A stretch of 34,339 bases of DNA from Flavobacteriaceae bacterium (GCA_030835845.1 JAUROD010000031.1:1-34339), one strand, 5' to 3'; positions 26,662-34,228 are shown, counted from the first letter of the stretch. Notes: a model not told the origin generated them from the letters alone. Numbers and translations: made by a program.

Positions 26662-27426
26662 ATGACGCGTTTAGAATTAACCGAATTTTTAGAAGAAAAA
26701 GCACAACATTACGAATCTCCTAAATTTATATCTACTGATCCAATCCAAATTCCACATGAATTTTCCCTCAAAGAAGATATCGAAATCAGTGCTTTTTTGG
26801 TAGCGAGCATCGCTTGGGGAAACCGAACAAGCATTATCAATACGGGTAAAAAAATGATGGCACTTATGGAGCATTCCCCTGCTGATTTTATCCGTAATCA
26901 TAAAGCCAGTGATTTAGCTCATTTTGATGGGTTTGTACACCGTACATTTAATGCCGAAGACTTCCGATATTTTATGCGTGCCCTTCAATATATATACAAT
27001 ACACAAGGTGGTTTAGAAGAAGTGTTTAATCAGGCTGCTGGAAAAGGGAATATGCAGCAAACCATTCACGATTTTAAAGCACTTTTCTTTTCACTTCCTC
27101 ACCCAACACGAACTCAAAAACACGTATCTGATCCTCTTAAAGGTTCTGCAGCAAAACGGATTAATATGTTCCTTAGATGGATGGTTAGATCCTCTGATAA
27201 AGGGGTTGACTTTGGACTTTGGACAAAACTTCAGCCTTCACAACTATCTTGTCCCCTCGATGTTCATACGGGTAATATTGCACGAAAATTAAAGTTGCTT
27301 AAACGTAGCCAAAATGACGCTAAAGCATTGCTAGAGCTAGATAAATCACTTCGTAAAATGGATTCGATCGATCCTGTAAAATTTGATTTTGCACTATTTG
27401 GCTTAGGTGCATTTGAAAGTTTTTAG
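26662..27426 (+). CDS. TIGR02757 (DUF2400) family protein
   Basis: Cytosolic protein of 254 aa. I prefer the ATG at 26662, one base after the lolD stop, over the ORF-track ATG at 26644 that lies inside lolD; MTRLELTEFLEEKAQHYESP fits the family N-terminus. Landmarks: FISTDPIQIPHEF, ISAFLVASIAWGNRTSII, FNAEDFRYFMRAL, KRINMFLRWMVR, CPLDVHTGNIARKLKLL and DPVKFDFALFGLGAFES. The family is conserved in Bacteroidota and some other bacteria and its role is unknown. LDVHTGNIAR and DPVKFDFALFGLG recall the C-terminal part of helix-hairpin-helix DNA glycosylases (inference, weak). Confidence 0.85.
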   Translation: MTRLELTEFLEEKAQHYESPKFISTDPIQIPHEFSLKEDIEISAFLVASIAWGNRTSIINTGKKMMALMEHSPADFIRNHKASDLAHFDGFVHRTFNAEDFRYFMRALQYIYNTQGGLEEVFNQAAGKGNMQQTIHDFKALFFSLPHPTRTQKHVSDPLKGSAAKRINMFLRWMVRSSDKGVDFGLWTKLQPSQLSCPLDVHTGNIARKLKLLKRSQNDAKALLELDKSLRKMDSIDPVKFDFALFGLGAFESF

Positions 27427-27468
27427 GCATAATCAACTACATTGGAATAAAAAAAGCAGAAGATTTTG

Positions 27469-27476
27469 TACTTTTG
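27469..27476 (+). promoter_or_regulatory. Predicted -7 element for the dihydroorotase-like gene
   Basis: TACTTTTG, calibrated start near 27482, about 26 nt before the ATG at 27508. A TTG lies 24 nt upstream, too far for the usual spacing. Confidence 0.4.
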
Positions 27477-27507
27477 AATGATTCTTTAGGAAAGTTTCTT
27501 CGATTAC

Positions 27508-28755
27508 ATGAAAATACTGCTAAAAAAAGCGACCGTTATCAATTCCCAAAGTAACTTTCATTTCCAACAAGTTGATCTCCTTATTGATTCCGGTAAAATT
27601 GTTCAAATTGCAACAGATATTGATTCATCTGATGCCAAAGTGATTCAAAAACCAAATCTTCACGTATCGTGTGGATGGTTTGATTCAAGTGTTTGTTTTG
27701 GAGAACCAGGCTTCGAAGAAAGAGAAACCCTAGCCAATGGGTTACGTACAGCATCAAAAAGTGGATTTACAGACATTGCCCTTGAAGCGGTTGGACAACC
27801 CGTGACCGATTCTCAATCTGCTGTAATTCACCTAAAACAAGCCGGGCAACATACAGCTACACACATACATCCAATTGCTTGTTTTACAAAAGGACAGCAA
27901 GGGACGCATTTGACCGAAATGTATGACCTTCAAAATCACGGAGCTATTGCCTTTGGTGATTTTAATCAGGGAATTAAAAATGCTGAGGTTTTACGAACTG
28001 GTTTACTTTATGCCCAACGTTTTAACGGACTAATCATTGCTTCTCCACAAGATGCTTGTGTGGGTGCAAAAGGAGTTGCCCACGAAGGAATTACAAGTAC
28101 TCAACTAGGATTGAGCGGAATACCAAGTCTCAATGAAATTCTCCAACTTCAACGTGACATTGAATTATTGACCTATACCGGAGGAAAATTACATATCCCC
28201 TTTATTTCGACCGCGGAAAGCGTTGAAATGATTCGAAAAGCTAAGAAAAAAGGCTTAGCTATAAGCTGTAGTGTTGCCCTTGCAAATCTTTGCTTAACAG
28301 AGGAGGATATTCACGGGTTCAATACAGACCGAAAACTAAGTCCTCCATTGCGATCAAAAAAAGATCAAGCCGCATTAAAAGAAGGGATTTTAGACGGAAC
28401 AATCGACCTTATAAGTGCTCATCATCAACCTTTAAATATCGAATTAAAACATACCGAATTTGAACATGCCAATCCAGGAACTATCGGATTGGAAGCAATG
28501 TTCGGTGTACTCAATACCATTTTTCCGACAGAGAAAGCAATCCAATTATTGACCAAAGGGAAAACTATTTTTGGCTTAAAATCAACTTCAATTGCAGAAG
28601 GTGAAAAAGCTGTTTTAACTCTATTCAATCCTGAAGGAAATGGCGTTTTCAATACGACCAATATCTTATCTACTTCAAAAAACTGTGCTTTTATTGGATT
28701 GCCCACACAAGGTTCGGTGTATGGAGTAATTCATGAAAATCAAATACAGTTATAA
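27508..28755 (+). CDS. Dihydroorotase homolog without metal ligands
   Basis: Amidohydrolase-fold protein of 415 aa in the dihydroorotase family, probably non-catalytic. Where active enzymes have D-x-H-x-H-F-REPG it has GWFDSSVCFGEPGFEERET; the HAED/HCED position reads ASPQDAC, LHICHVST reads LHIPFISTAES, EVTPHH reads SVALANL, and the TDHAPH aspartate region reads SAHHQPL. Thus the binuclear metal site is absent although neighbouring scaffold motifs (EPGFEERET, KLSPPLRS, ANPGTIGLEAM) are kept. Inactive dihydroorotase homologs that hold aspartate carbamoyltransferase together are known in other bacteria (PyrC' of Pseudomonas); a similar structural role is my inference. The stop overlaps the next start by one base. 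Confidence 0.85.
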   Translation: MKILLKKATVINSQSNFHFQQVDLLIDSGKIVQIATDIDSSDAKVIQKPNLHVSCGWFDSSVCFGEPGFEERETLANGLRTASKSGFTDIALEAVGQPVTDSQSAVIHLKQAGQHTATHIHPIACFTKGQQGTHLTEMYDLQNHGAIAFGDFNQGIKNAEVLRTGLLYAQRFNGLIIASPQDACVGAKGVAHEGITSTQLGLSGIPSLNEILQLQRDIELLTYTGGKLHIPFISTAESVEMIRKAKKKGLAISCSVALANLCLTEEDIHGFNTDRKLSPPLRSKKDQAALKEGILDGTIDLISAHHQPLNIELKHTEFEHANPGTIGLEAMFGVLNTIFPTEKAIQLLTKGKTIFGLKSTSIAEGEKAVLTLFNPEGNGVFNTTNILSTSKNCAFIGLPTQGSVYGVIHENQIQL

Positions 28756-29411
28756 TGCCAATTGAATTAACCCAAATTTTAGACTATCAAGTCCGCAAAC
28801 CTTTAGTTGAAATTGAAGATCCAAAAATATTATTCTTACTTCATGGATATGGAAGCCATGAACAAGATTTATTTTCCTTCGCTGATTATTTACCCGAAAC
28901 ACTTTTAATTATCTCTTTACGTGCGCCCCTGAGTCTAAGTTTTGGTGGCTATGCATGGTATTCCATTTATTTTAATGCAGCACAAGACAAATGGTCTGAC
29001 GATGAAGAAGCAAAGTCTTCCCAAAAACTAATTCTCAATAATATTGAGTACCACAAAAAACAATTCAATTCGTCCCATGCAAAGGTTTCCCTTTTGGGCT
29101 TTAGTCAAGGTGCTATTTTGAGTTGGGCAGTTGGACTAAGTCATCCAGATAAAATTGAACACATCATTGGATTAAGTGGTTATATCAATGAATCAATCTT
29201 TACTTATTCCGATTCCAATTTAGAGCATGTAAAATGCTTTATGAGTCACGGAAAAGAGGATTTGACAATACCTATTCAATGGGCTCGGAATAGCGCGAAT
29301 ACTTCAAAAAGAAAAGGAGTACAAGTTTCTCTTCTTGAATATGAAGCTGGGCATGGAATCAATTCTGAAAATTTCTCAGATTTGATTACTTGGCTAAAAA
29401 AATGGTCTTAG
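28755..29411 (+). CDS. Alpha/beta hydrolase, carboxylesterase/phospholipase family (YpfH-like)
   Basis: Serine esterase of 218 aa. ILFLLHGYGSHEQDL carries the oxyanion loop, LLGFSQGAILSW the nucleophile elbow (GFSQG), CFMSHGKEDLTIP the catalytic Asp and YEAGHGINSEN the catalytic His. This is the complete triad of the PF02230 family (small carboxylesterases and lysophospholipases). No signal peptide, so cytosolic. The ATG overlaps the preceding stop (TAATG); its relation to the dihydroorotase-like protein is unclear. The stop interlocks with the convergent gene. Confidence 0.88.
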   Translation: MPIELTQILDYQVRKPLVEIEDPKILFLLHGYGSHEQDLFSFADYLPETLLIISLRAPLSLSFGGYAWYSIYFNAAQDKWSDDEEAKSSQKLILNNIEYHKKQFNSSHAKVSLLGFSQGAILSWAVGLSHPDKIEHIIGLSGYINESIFTYSDSNLEHVKCFMSHGKEDLTIPIQWARNSANTSKRKGVQVSLLEYEAGHGINSENFSDLITWLKKWS

Positions 29412-29899
29412 TCATTGGGATATAAAAAATGTGAAAGAGTTGTAAAACTTATACTTCCCCCCTTGTTTACATCATATTGCAATAAAACTTCTCCCCATAT
29501 ATTTCCATCTGAGAAGTCAGCAATAATCCATTTGTGATTTAATAATTTTACTTTATTAAATAGAAACTTACCCTCCATTTGAGCGTATGGAATAAGTGTA
29601 TTTTTTCCTTTCTTAACATTATAGGCATAAAGCGCATCTTTAATTCGTTCAGTCAATGCAGGAATATCGGTATCGTTAAAATACGCATACGTTTGCTGGT
29701 TGGGTTCAAGGGTAAAATAGACATCATCAAAATAGGCTTGCTCTAGGGTATCTAATCTGGCTTGTAAAAAATCATTTTCATTGATTTTCTTTTCGATCAC
29801 ACCTACCTGATAAGTAACTACTTTACTGCTATTGACAAGTTGAAAAATAAGAATGAGTGCTGTGAAGGCAAATAGGTAAATAAAAATTTTTTTTTGCAT
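29408..29899 (-). CDS. Membrane-anchored protein of unknown function
   Basis: A 163-aa protein with one N-terminal membrane segment (FIYLFAFTALILIFQLV, ~residues 5-21), no lipobox, then a short Asn/Glu/Leu-rich stretch (KINENDFLQARLDTLEQAYF) that could be a coiled coil, and a soluble C-terminal domain outside the cytoplasm. The acidic/aromatic segment YFTLEPNQQTYAYFNDTDIP and AYNVKKGKNTLIPYAQMEG are distinctive but I do not recognise a family. It begins 1 nt after the MBL hydrolase stop, so both are probably translated from one message; in that context it could be a membrane partner, which I cannot support further. Confidence 0.75.
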   Translation of the reverse strand: MQKKIFIYLFAFTALILIFQLVNSSKVVTYQVGVIEKKINENDFLQARLDTLEQAYFDDVYFTLEPNQQTYAYFNDTDIPALTERIKDALYAYNVKKGKNTLIPYAQMEGKFLFNKVKLLNHKWIIADFSDGNIWGEVLLQYDVNKGGSISFTTLSHFLYPND

Positions 29900-29900
29900 T

Positions 29901-30671
29901 TTAGTGAGAGGTTATTTGAAGTGAATCGTAGGCTAGAAATACATTTGGAGGGAGCGTTTTTTCAACTTCTTCATGAAACCCTAGCAAGTGACTAATGTGG
30001 GTAAAATACGTTCTTTTAGGTTTTAGCTCATCGACCAATTCAAGTGCTTCAGCTAAATTTAAATGAGAAGGGTGTGGTTCAATTCGAAGTGCATTTAAAA
30101 CGAGTACATCTAACTGATTTAGCTTTGCTTTTTCCTCCTCAGAAATTGTTTTGACATCTGTCATATAAGCAAAGTTATCAATTCTAAACCCATTGACAGG
30201 TGAATTGTAGTGCATCGCTTCAACGGGAATCACTGTTTTGTTTTGTAATTGAATTTCAGAAGAATTGTCAAAAACTTCTATATCTACAGAGGGAGTACCT
30301 GGATATTTATTGGCATCATTGAAGATATACCCAAATCGATTTTTAAGTGCCTTGTGTACTACAGTTGTCATGTACATTGGTATTTTTCCTTGTCTAAAAA
30401 AGAAAGGACGAATATCGTCAAGCCCTGCAGTGTGGTCAGCGTGTTCGTGGGTAAAAAGGATGCCATCAAGTCTACGTGCTCCACAAGAAAGCATTTGTTG
30501 TCTAAAATCAGGTCCGCAATCAATGACATAAAAAAAATCATCCCACTGAATAGCAACAGAAACACGTAAACGCTTGTCTTTAGAATCCTTACTATGGCAA
30601 ACTGGGTGTTTGCTCCCAATAATTGGAATACCCTGAGAGGTTCCCGTACCTAAAAAAGTGATTTTTAACAT
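29901..30671 (-). CDS. MBL-fold metallo-hydrolase (PhnP/RNase Z-like group)
   Basis: Metallo-beta-lactamase fold enzyme of 256 aa. The N-terminal strand is FLGTGTSQGIPIIGS, followed by a Cys/His stretch HPVCHSKDSK, VIDCGPDFRQQML, the metal motif THEHADHTAGLDDIRP (HxHxDH), YMTDVKTIS and the C-terminal YFTHISHLLGF. These are the features of the PhnP/lipoate-like MBL group, which cleave phosphodiesters; the substrate here is unknown. The metal ligands all appear present. It is the first gene of a two-gene minus-strand unit, divergent from the 476-aa protein gene. Confidence 0.88.
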   Translation of the reverse strand: MLKITFLGTGTSQGIPIIGSKHPVCHSKDSKDKRLRVSVAIQWDDFFYVIDCGPDFRQQMLSCGARRLDGILFTHEHADHTAGLDDIRPFFFRQGKIPMYMTTVVHKALKNRFGYIFNDANKYPGTPSVDIEVFDNSSEIQLQNKTVIPVEAMHYNSPVNGFRIDNFAYMTDVKTISEEEKAKLNQLDVLVLNALRIEPHPSHLNLAEALELVDELKPKRTYFTHISHLLGFHEEVEKTLPPNVFLAYDSLQITSH

Positions 30672-30714
30672 CTATATCAAAGGTAATCTTTGTCTTTTAA
30701 TCATACAATCTTTG

Positions 30715-30722
30715 TACATTTG
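30715..30722 (+). promoter_or_regulatory. Predicted -7 element for the 476-aa protein gene
   Basis: TACATTTG, with TTTG 22 nt upstream (30689-30692); calibrated start near 30728, leader about 15 nt. Confidence 0.5.
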
Positions 30723-30742
30723 AATACGCATAATAAATTTAT

Positions 30743-32173
30743 ATGACCGTTCAACTTCCTGGCGAAATAGAATTGGAAAATCGACCTTCTATTGAAGCCA
30801 AAGCTCTTCGAATAAATTTAAACAAACACATCTACGGTACGTTTGCCGAAATTGGTGCAGGACAAGAAGTTGCACGACACTTTTTTCGTGTTGGAGGTGC
30901 TTCTGGTACAATTGCGAAAACAATTAGTGCTTACGATAAAAATTTTAGTGACAATATCTATGGTGAAGAAGACGACAAAAGGTATGTGACCGAAGCTCGA
31001 TTGGGAAAGATGTTGAAACACGAAATGCGTTTGCTCGAAAATAGAATCCCTCGTGAAGATCATCCCAATAAAATGTTCTTTACTTACGCCAACACTGTAA
31101 CTACTATTGATTTTGCAAAGAAATTTAAAGGACATGGTTGGATGGGTATTCGTTTTCAGACTAAACCAAATGAAGAATACAGCGAAATTTCACTTCATAT
31201 CCGTTTCCACCAAACTGAAGCACGTCTTCAACAGGAGGTTTTGGGAATGATTGGTGTTAATTTAATTTACGGTGCTTTCTATAAAAATGATGAACCTAAA
31301 AAGTTACTTCGCTATTTGTACGATCATATTGATAAAGATGCCATTGAGATTGATACAATCAATTTTAAAGGACCACTATTTAAAGGGGTAGACAATCGCT
31401 TAATGAGTCTCCAGCTGGTTAAAAATGGGATGACCGATGCCGTGATGTTTGATCCCAATGGAAACAATATTCTACCCGCTCGTGAGTTGTACAAAAAAAA
31501 TATATTGGCATTACGTGGAAGTTTTCGACCAGTAACTCTGGTTAACACCGATATGTTTGAAAAATCCCTTGACGCATTTACCAAAGAAGCCGAAGTTGAT
31601 ACAGAAAAAACAATGGTAATTTTTGAAATTACACTTTCAAACCTGAGAGCTGAAGGTGAAATCGATGAAAAAGATTTTATGGATAGAGCCAAACTCCTCT
31701 GTTCACTTGGACACAGCGTAATGATATCCAATTTTAAAGAATACTACAAATTGGTCGATTACCTTTCGCAGTACACCAAAAAACAATTGGGACTCTGTAT
31801 GGGTGTAAATAATTTTGTAGAGATTTTTGACGAACACTATTACGAAGATTTGAGTGGTGGTATTCTTGAAGCGTTTGGTAAAATGTTTTACAATAATCTG
31901 AAAGTATACCTCTATCCTATGCGAGATGAGGACGGGAATATCATCAATAGTTCAAACTTACGTCTACACCCTCGCATGAAGGACTTCTATAAGTTCTTTA
32001 AATACAATGGAAAAGTAGTTGATATTTATGATTACGAAGAAAAATACCTCGATGTATTTTCACGTGAAATTTTACTTCATATAAAGTCAGGAGAAAAAGG
32101 TTGGGAAGAAAATCTACCCAGCGGTATTGCAGATTTGATTAAATCTGAAAGAATGTTTGGTTATAAAGACTAA
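30743..32173 (+). CDS. Conserved cytosolic protein of unknown function (often mislabelled TonB-dependent receptor)
   Basis: A 476-aa protein with no signal peptide and no membrane segment. Conserved-looking stretches are YGTFAEIGAGQEVARHFFRV, GGASGTIAKTISAYDK, GWMGIRFQTKPNEE, GMIGVNLIYGAFY, VDNRLMSLQLVKNGMTDAVM, RGSFRPVTLVNTDM and GGILEAFGKMF. I recall this family across Bacteroidota and cyanobacteria under inherited names such as TonB-dependent receptor or nicotinate-nucleotide adenylyltransferase. Neither fits: a receptor would need a signal and beta-barrel, and no HxGH adenylyltransferase motif is visible. The many Asp/Glu/Asn and repeated beta-strand segments suggest an enzyme-like fold. 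Function unknown. Its stop interlocks with bcp. Confidence 0.8.
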   Translation: MTVQLPGEIELENRPSIEAKALRINLNKHIYGTFAEIGAGQEVARHFFRVGGASGTIAKTISAYDKNFSDNIYGEEDDKRYVTEARLGKMLKHEMRLLENRIPREDHPNKMFFTYANTVTTIDFAKKFKGHGWMGIRFQTKPNEEYSEISLHIRFHQTEARLQQEVLGMIGVNLIYGAFYKNDEPKKLLRYLYDHIDKDAIEIDTINFKGPLFKGVDNRLMSLQLVKNGMTDAVMFDPNGNNILPARELYKKNILALRGSFRPVTLVNTDMFEKSLDAFTKEAEVDTEKTMVIFEITLSNLRAEGEIDEKDFMDRAKLLCSLGHSVMISNFKEYYKLVDYLSQYTKKQLGLCMGVNNFVEIFDEHYYEDLSGGILEAFGKMFYNNLKVYLYPMRDEDGNIINSSNLRLHPRMKDFYKFFKYNGKVVDIYDYEEKYLDVFSREILLHIKSGEKGWEENLPSGIADLIKSERMFGYKD

Positions 32174-32628
32174 ACTTCTTCTAAAATCTGTGTAGCGTGT
32201 TCTTTGGTTTTTACTTTGCTGTACACGCGTTCAACTACACCTTGTCCGTCTATAATAAAAGTGGTTCGATAGATTCCTTCGTAATCATTACCCATAAAGT
32301 TTTTAGGACCCCAAACACCAAATAAATTGATGATCGATTTTTGCTCATCAGCAATAAGTGGAAAAGGTAAATTAAATTTGGTGGCAAATTTATTTTGTTT
32401 GGCGATGGTATCGGCACTAACCCCTAAAAGTGAATATCCTGCTTCATTTAATACAGTGTAATTATCTCTTAAATTACATACTTCATTGATGCATCCAGGT
32501 GTATTTGCTTTTGGGAAGAAAAAGAGAATTAACTTTTTACCTTTGTAATCATTGAGATGATGAATTTTTCCATTATCGTCAGTACCTGAAAAATTTGGGA
32601 TGTGATCCCCTACTTGAAGTGAATGCAT
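32170..32628 (-). CDS. bcp: Thioredoxin-dependent thiol peroxidase (Bcp/PrxQ type)
   Basis: Peroxiredoxin of 152 aa that reduces hydroperoxides. The peroxidatic Cys is in FFPKANTPGCINEVCNLRDN, with a second Cys five residues later, the CxxxxC arrangement of the atypical 2-Cys Bcp type. DHIPNFSGTDDNGKIHHLND at the N-terminus and the GVWGPKNFMGNDYEGIYRTT block with the active-site Arg match the family. Cytosolic. The start is 61 nt from nth on the opposite strand, with low-complexity A/T between them. Confidence 0.94.
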   Translation of the reverse strand: MHSLQVGDHIPNFSGTDDNGKIHHLNDYKGKKLILFFFPKANTPGCINEVCNLRDNYTVLNEAGYSLLGVSADTIAKQNKFATKFNLPFPLIADEQKSIINLFGVWGPKNFMGNDYEGIYRTTFIIDGQGVVERVYSKVKTKEHATQILEEV

Positions 32629-32689
32629 AAACTAAATTTTTTTTCTAATTTACAAAAGCAACACAAAATATACCAAGATTTTTAAAAAA

Positions 32690-33355
32690 ATGACAAAAAA
32701 AGAAAAAGTAGAATTTGTTATCAAAACGTTGAAAGAATATTACCCTGAAATCCCTATTCCACTGGATCATAGCGATCCATATACTCTACTTATTGCTGTG
32801 TTACTCTCAGCACAAAGTACAGATGTTAGGGTAAATCAAATTACCCCTTTACTTTTTGAAAAAGCAAAAACCCCACAAGAAATGATTAAGTTAAGTGTGG
32901 AGGAAATTCGAGCAATCATTCGTCCCGTTGGATTATCACCAATGAAAGCAAAAGGAATCTATGGATTGTCTCATATTTTACTTGAAAAACATGATGGAAA
33001 AGTACCTAGTTCCTATGAAGAGTTAGAAGAACTCCCTGCCGTAGGACACAAAACAGCTGCAGTTGTTATGGCACAAGCCTTTGGTATACCCACCTTTCCA
33101 GTTGACACTCATATTCATCGATTGATGTATCGCTGGGGGTTTTCAAATGGAAAATCTGTAGTTCAAACAGAACGGGATGCAAAACGACTTTTTCCAAAAG
33201 AATGCTGGAATGATTTACACCTCCAAATCATTTGGTATGGTCGAGAGTTTTGTCAAGCTCGTGGATGGGATCTTGATAAAGATATCATTACCAAAAAAAT
33301 TGGACGAAAAACTGTCTTGGATTTATATCACAAAAAAAGAAGAGTTAACCGTTAG
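32690..33355 (+). CDS. nth: Endonuclease III lacking the iron-sulfur cysteines
   Basis: DNA glycosylase/AP lyase for oxidised pyrimidines, 221 aa. The helix-hairpin-helix LEELPAVGHKTAAVVM holds the catalytic Lys, and PTFPVDTHIHRLMYRWG holds the catalytic Asp. Family Nth proteins end with a four-cysteine [4Fe-4S] loop (C-x6-C-x2-C-x5-C); here only the first Cys remains (GREFCQARGWDLDKDI), followed by basic residues to the end. The cluster is therefore absent, though the catalytic residues are intact. The start MTKKEKVEFVIKTLKEYYPE is the family N-terminus. Confidence 0.92.
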   Translation: MTKKEKVEFVIKTLKEYYPEIPIPLDHSDPYTLLIAVLLSAQSTDVRVNQITPLLFEKAKTPQEMIKLSVEEIRAIIRPVGLSPMKAKGIYGLSHILLEKHDGKVPSSYEELEELPAVGHKTAAVVMAQAFGIPTFPVDTHIHRLMYRWGFSNGKSVVQTERDAKRLFPKECWNDLHLQIIWYGREFCQARGWDLDKDIITKKIGRKTVLDLYHKKRRVNR

Positions 33356-33491
33356 AATGCTTTACAGAAAGTAAACTACACTCAGAACATGAGCAACTAT
33401 ATTCTTTCGAAAAAGACAAAATTCGTGCAATAGTTATGTCACTTGGGTGGATCAAATTCGTTAAAGGAATGCCAGAGTAAAAATCAGCCAT
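33345..33491 (-). CDS. Possible small ORF, 48 aa
   Basis: In the 186-nt gap between nth and the sigma factor a minus-strand ORF runs MADFYSGIPLTNLIHPSD and on to a cysteine-rich YSCSCSECSLLSV before a TAA inside the end of nth. The same frame is open further upstream through the sigma gene's stop region (DYTNCNFPTLLGYKQPR). No ribosome site or promoter is clear. It may be a real small protein, the tail of a frameshifted extension of the upstream gene, or chance. I do not recognise it. Confidence 0.25.
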   Translation of the reverse strand: MADFYSGIPLTNLIHPSDITIARILSFSKEYSCSCSECSLLSVKHSNG

Positions 33492-33541
33492 ACGAGGTTG
33501 TTTGTACCCTAATAACGTTGGAAAATTACAATTCGTATAAT

Positions 33542-34132
33542 CTATGTCGATAAAACTAAATTGTTGGACTCAACCAATTTTCTGAGATTTAAAACCGCAT
33601 AGCGCATACGACCCAATGCAGTATTGATACTTACTCCAGTTGATTCCCCTATTTCTTTAAAGGACATGTCACGATACAAACGCATAATCAATACTTCTTT
33701 TTGATCTTCGGGAAGTGAGACAATTAATTTTTGTAAGTCTTCCACTACTTGTTGATCAATTAATTCGCCTTCGATATTTTGACTTTCATCTCCTATACGT
33801 TGGAAAATATCAAACTCATCTCTATTTTCATACAAAGGAATACGTTTGTTCTTTCTGAAAAAATCAATGACAAGATTGTGTGAAATCCGCATTACCCATG
33901 GTAAAAACTTTCCTTCTTCATTGTATTTACCACATTTCAATGTCTTAATTACCTTGATAAAGGTTTCTTGAAAAATATCTTCGGCAGCAACCCGGTTAAG
34001 AACCTTTGAATTAATAAAATTTAAAATTCTGAGTTGATGACGATTAATTAAAACTTCAAGAGCTGATTCGCTTCCGTTGATGTATTGGTGAATTAAAGCT
34101 GCGTCGTCTAATTTGGAGAGAGATGAATACAT
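33542..34132 (-). CDS. RNA polymerase sigma-70 family factor, ECF type
   Basis: A 196-aa sigma factor with region 2 (INRHQLRILNFINSKVLNR, AAEDIFQETFIKVIKTL, FLPWVMRISHNLVIDFFRK) and region 4 (LPEDQKEVLIMRLYRDMSFK then EIGESTGVSINTALGRMRYA), but no regions 1 or 3, as in ECF factors. No anti-sigma gene is visible next to it, though the right neighbour lies outside the window. The gene has a leader of about 80 nt with an inverted repeat, unlike most genes here. Target promoters unknown. Confidence 0.93.
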   Translation of the reverse strand: MYSSLSKLDDAALIHQYINGSESALEVLINRHQLRILNFINSKVLNRVAAEDIFQETFIKVIKTLKCGKYNEEGKFLPWVMRISHNLVIDFFRKNKRIPLYENRDEFDIFQRIGDESQNIEGELIDQQVVEDLQKLIVSLPEDQKEVLIMRLYRDMSFKEIGESTGVSINTALGRMRYAVLNLRKLVESNNLVLST

Positions 34133-34137
34133 AAAAA

Positions 34138-34189
34138 TTACTTTAAACTCCCTTGGGAGTGATTAATTATCATTAAAAATTTAAAGTAA
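34138..34189 (-). promoter_or_regulatory. Structured leader of the sigma factor gene
   Basis: TTACTTTAAA (34138-34147) and TTTAAAGTAA (34180-34189) are exact 10-bp complements, with a nested ACTCC/GGAGT hairpin at 34147-34160. In the mRNA this structure would end 5 nt before the start codon (34132) and could hinder ribosome entry or form a protein-binding site. Confidence 0.5.
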
Positions 34190-34220
34190 AATTGTGTATA
34201 GGCAACGGCTTTAGACTACA

Positions 34221-34228
34221 CAAATATA
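34221..34228 (-). promoter_or_regulatory. Predicted -7 element for the sigma factor gene
   Basis: TATATTTG on the minus strand, calibrated start near 34215, giving an ~83-nt leader. A TTTG sits 16 nt upstream, shorter than the usual 18-19. The remainder to the right edge (34229-34339) is A/T-rich; a plus-strand ATG at 34336 may start the next gene, perhaps uvrA by the usual flavobacterial order (recall, unproven). Confidence 0.45.

Noticed and set aside
30249-30619. Three overlapping ORFs (106, 88 and 83 aa)
   Set aside because: All lie inside the MBL hydrolase gene, which has clear metal motifs; these are other-frame shadows.
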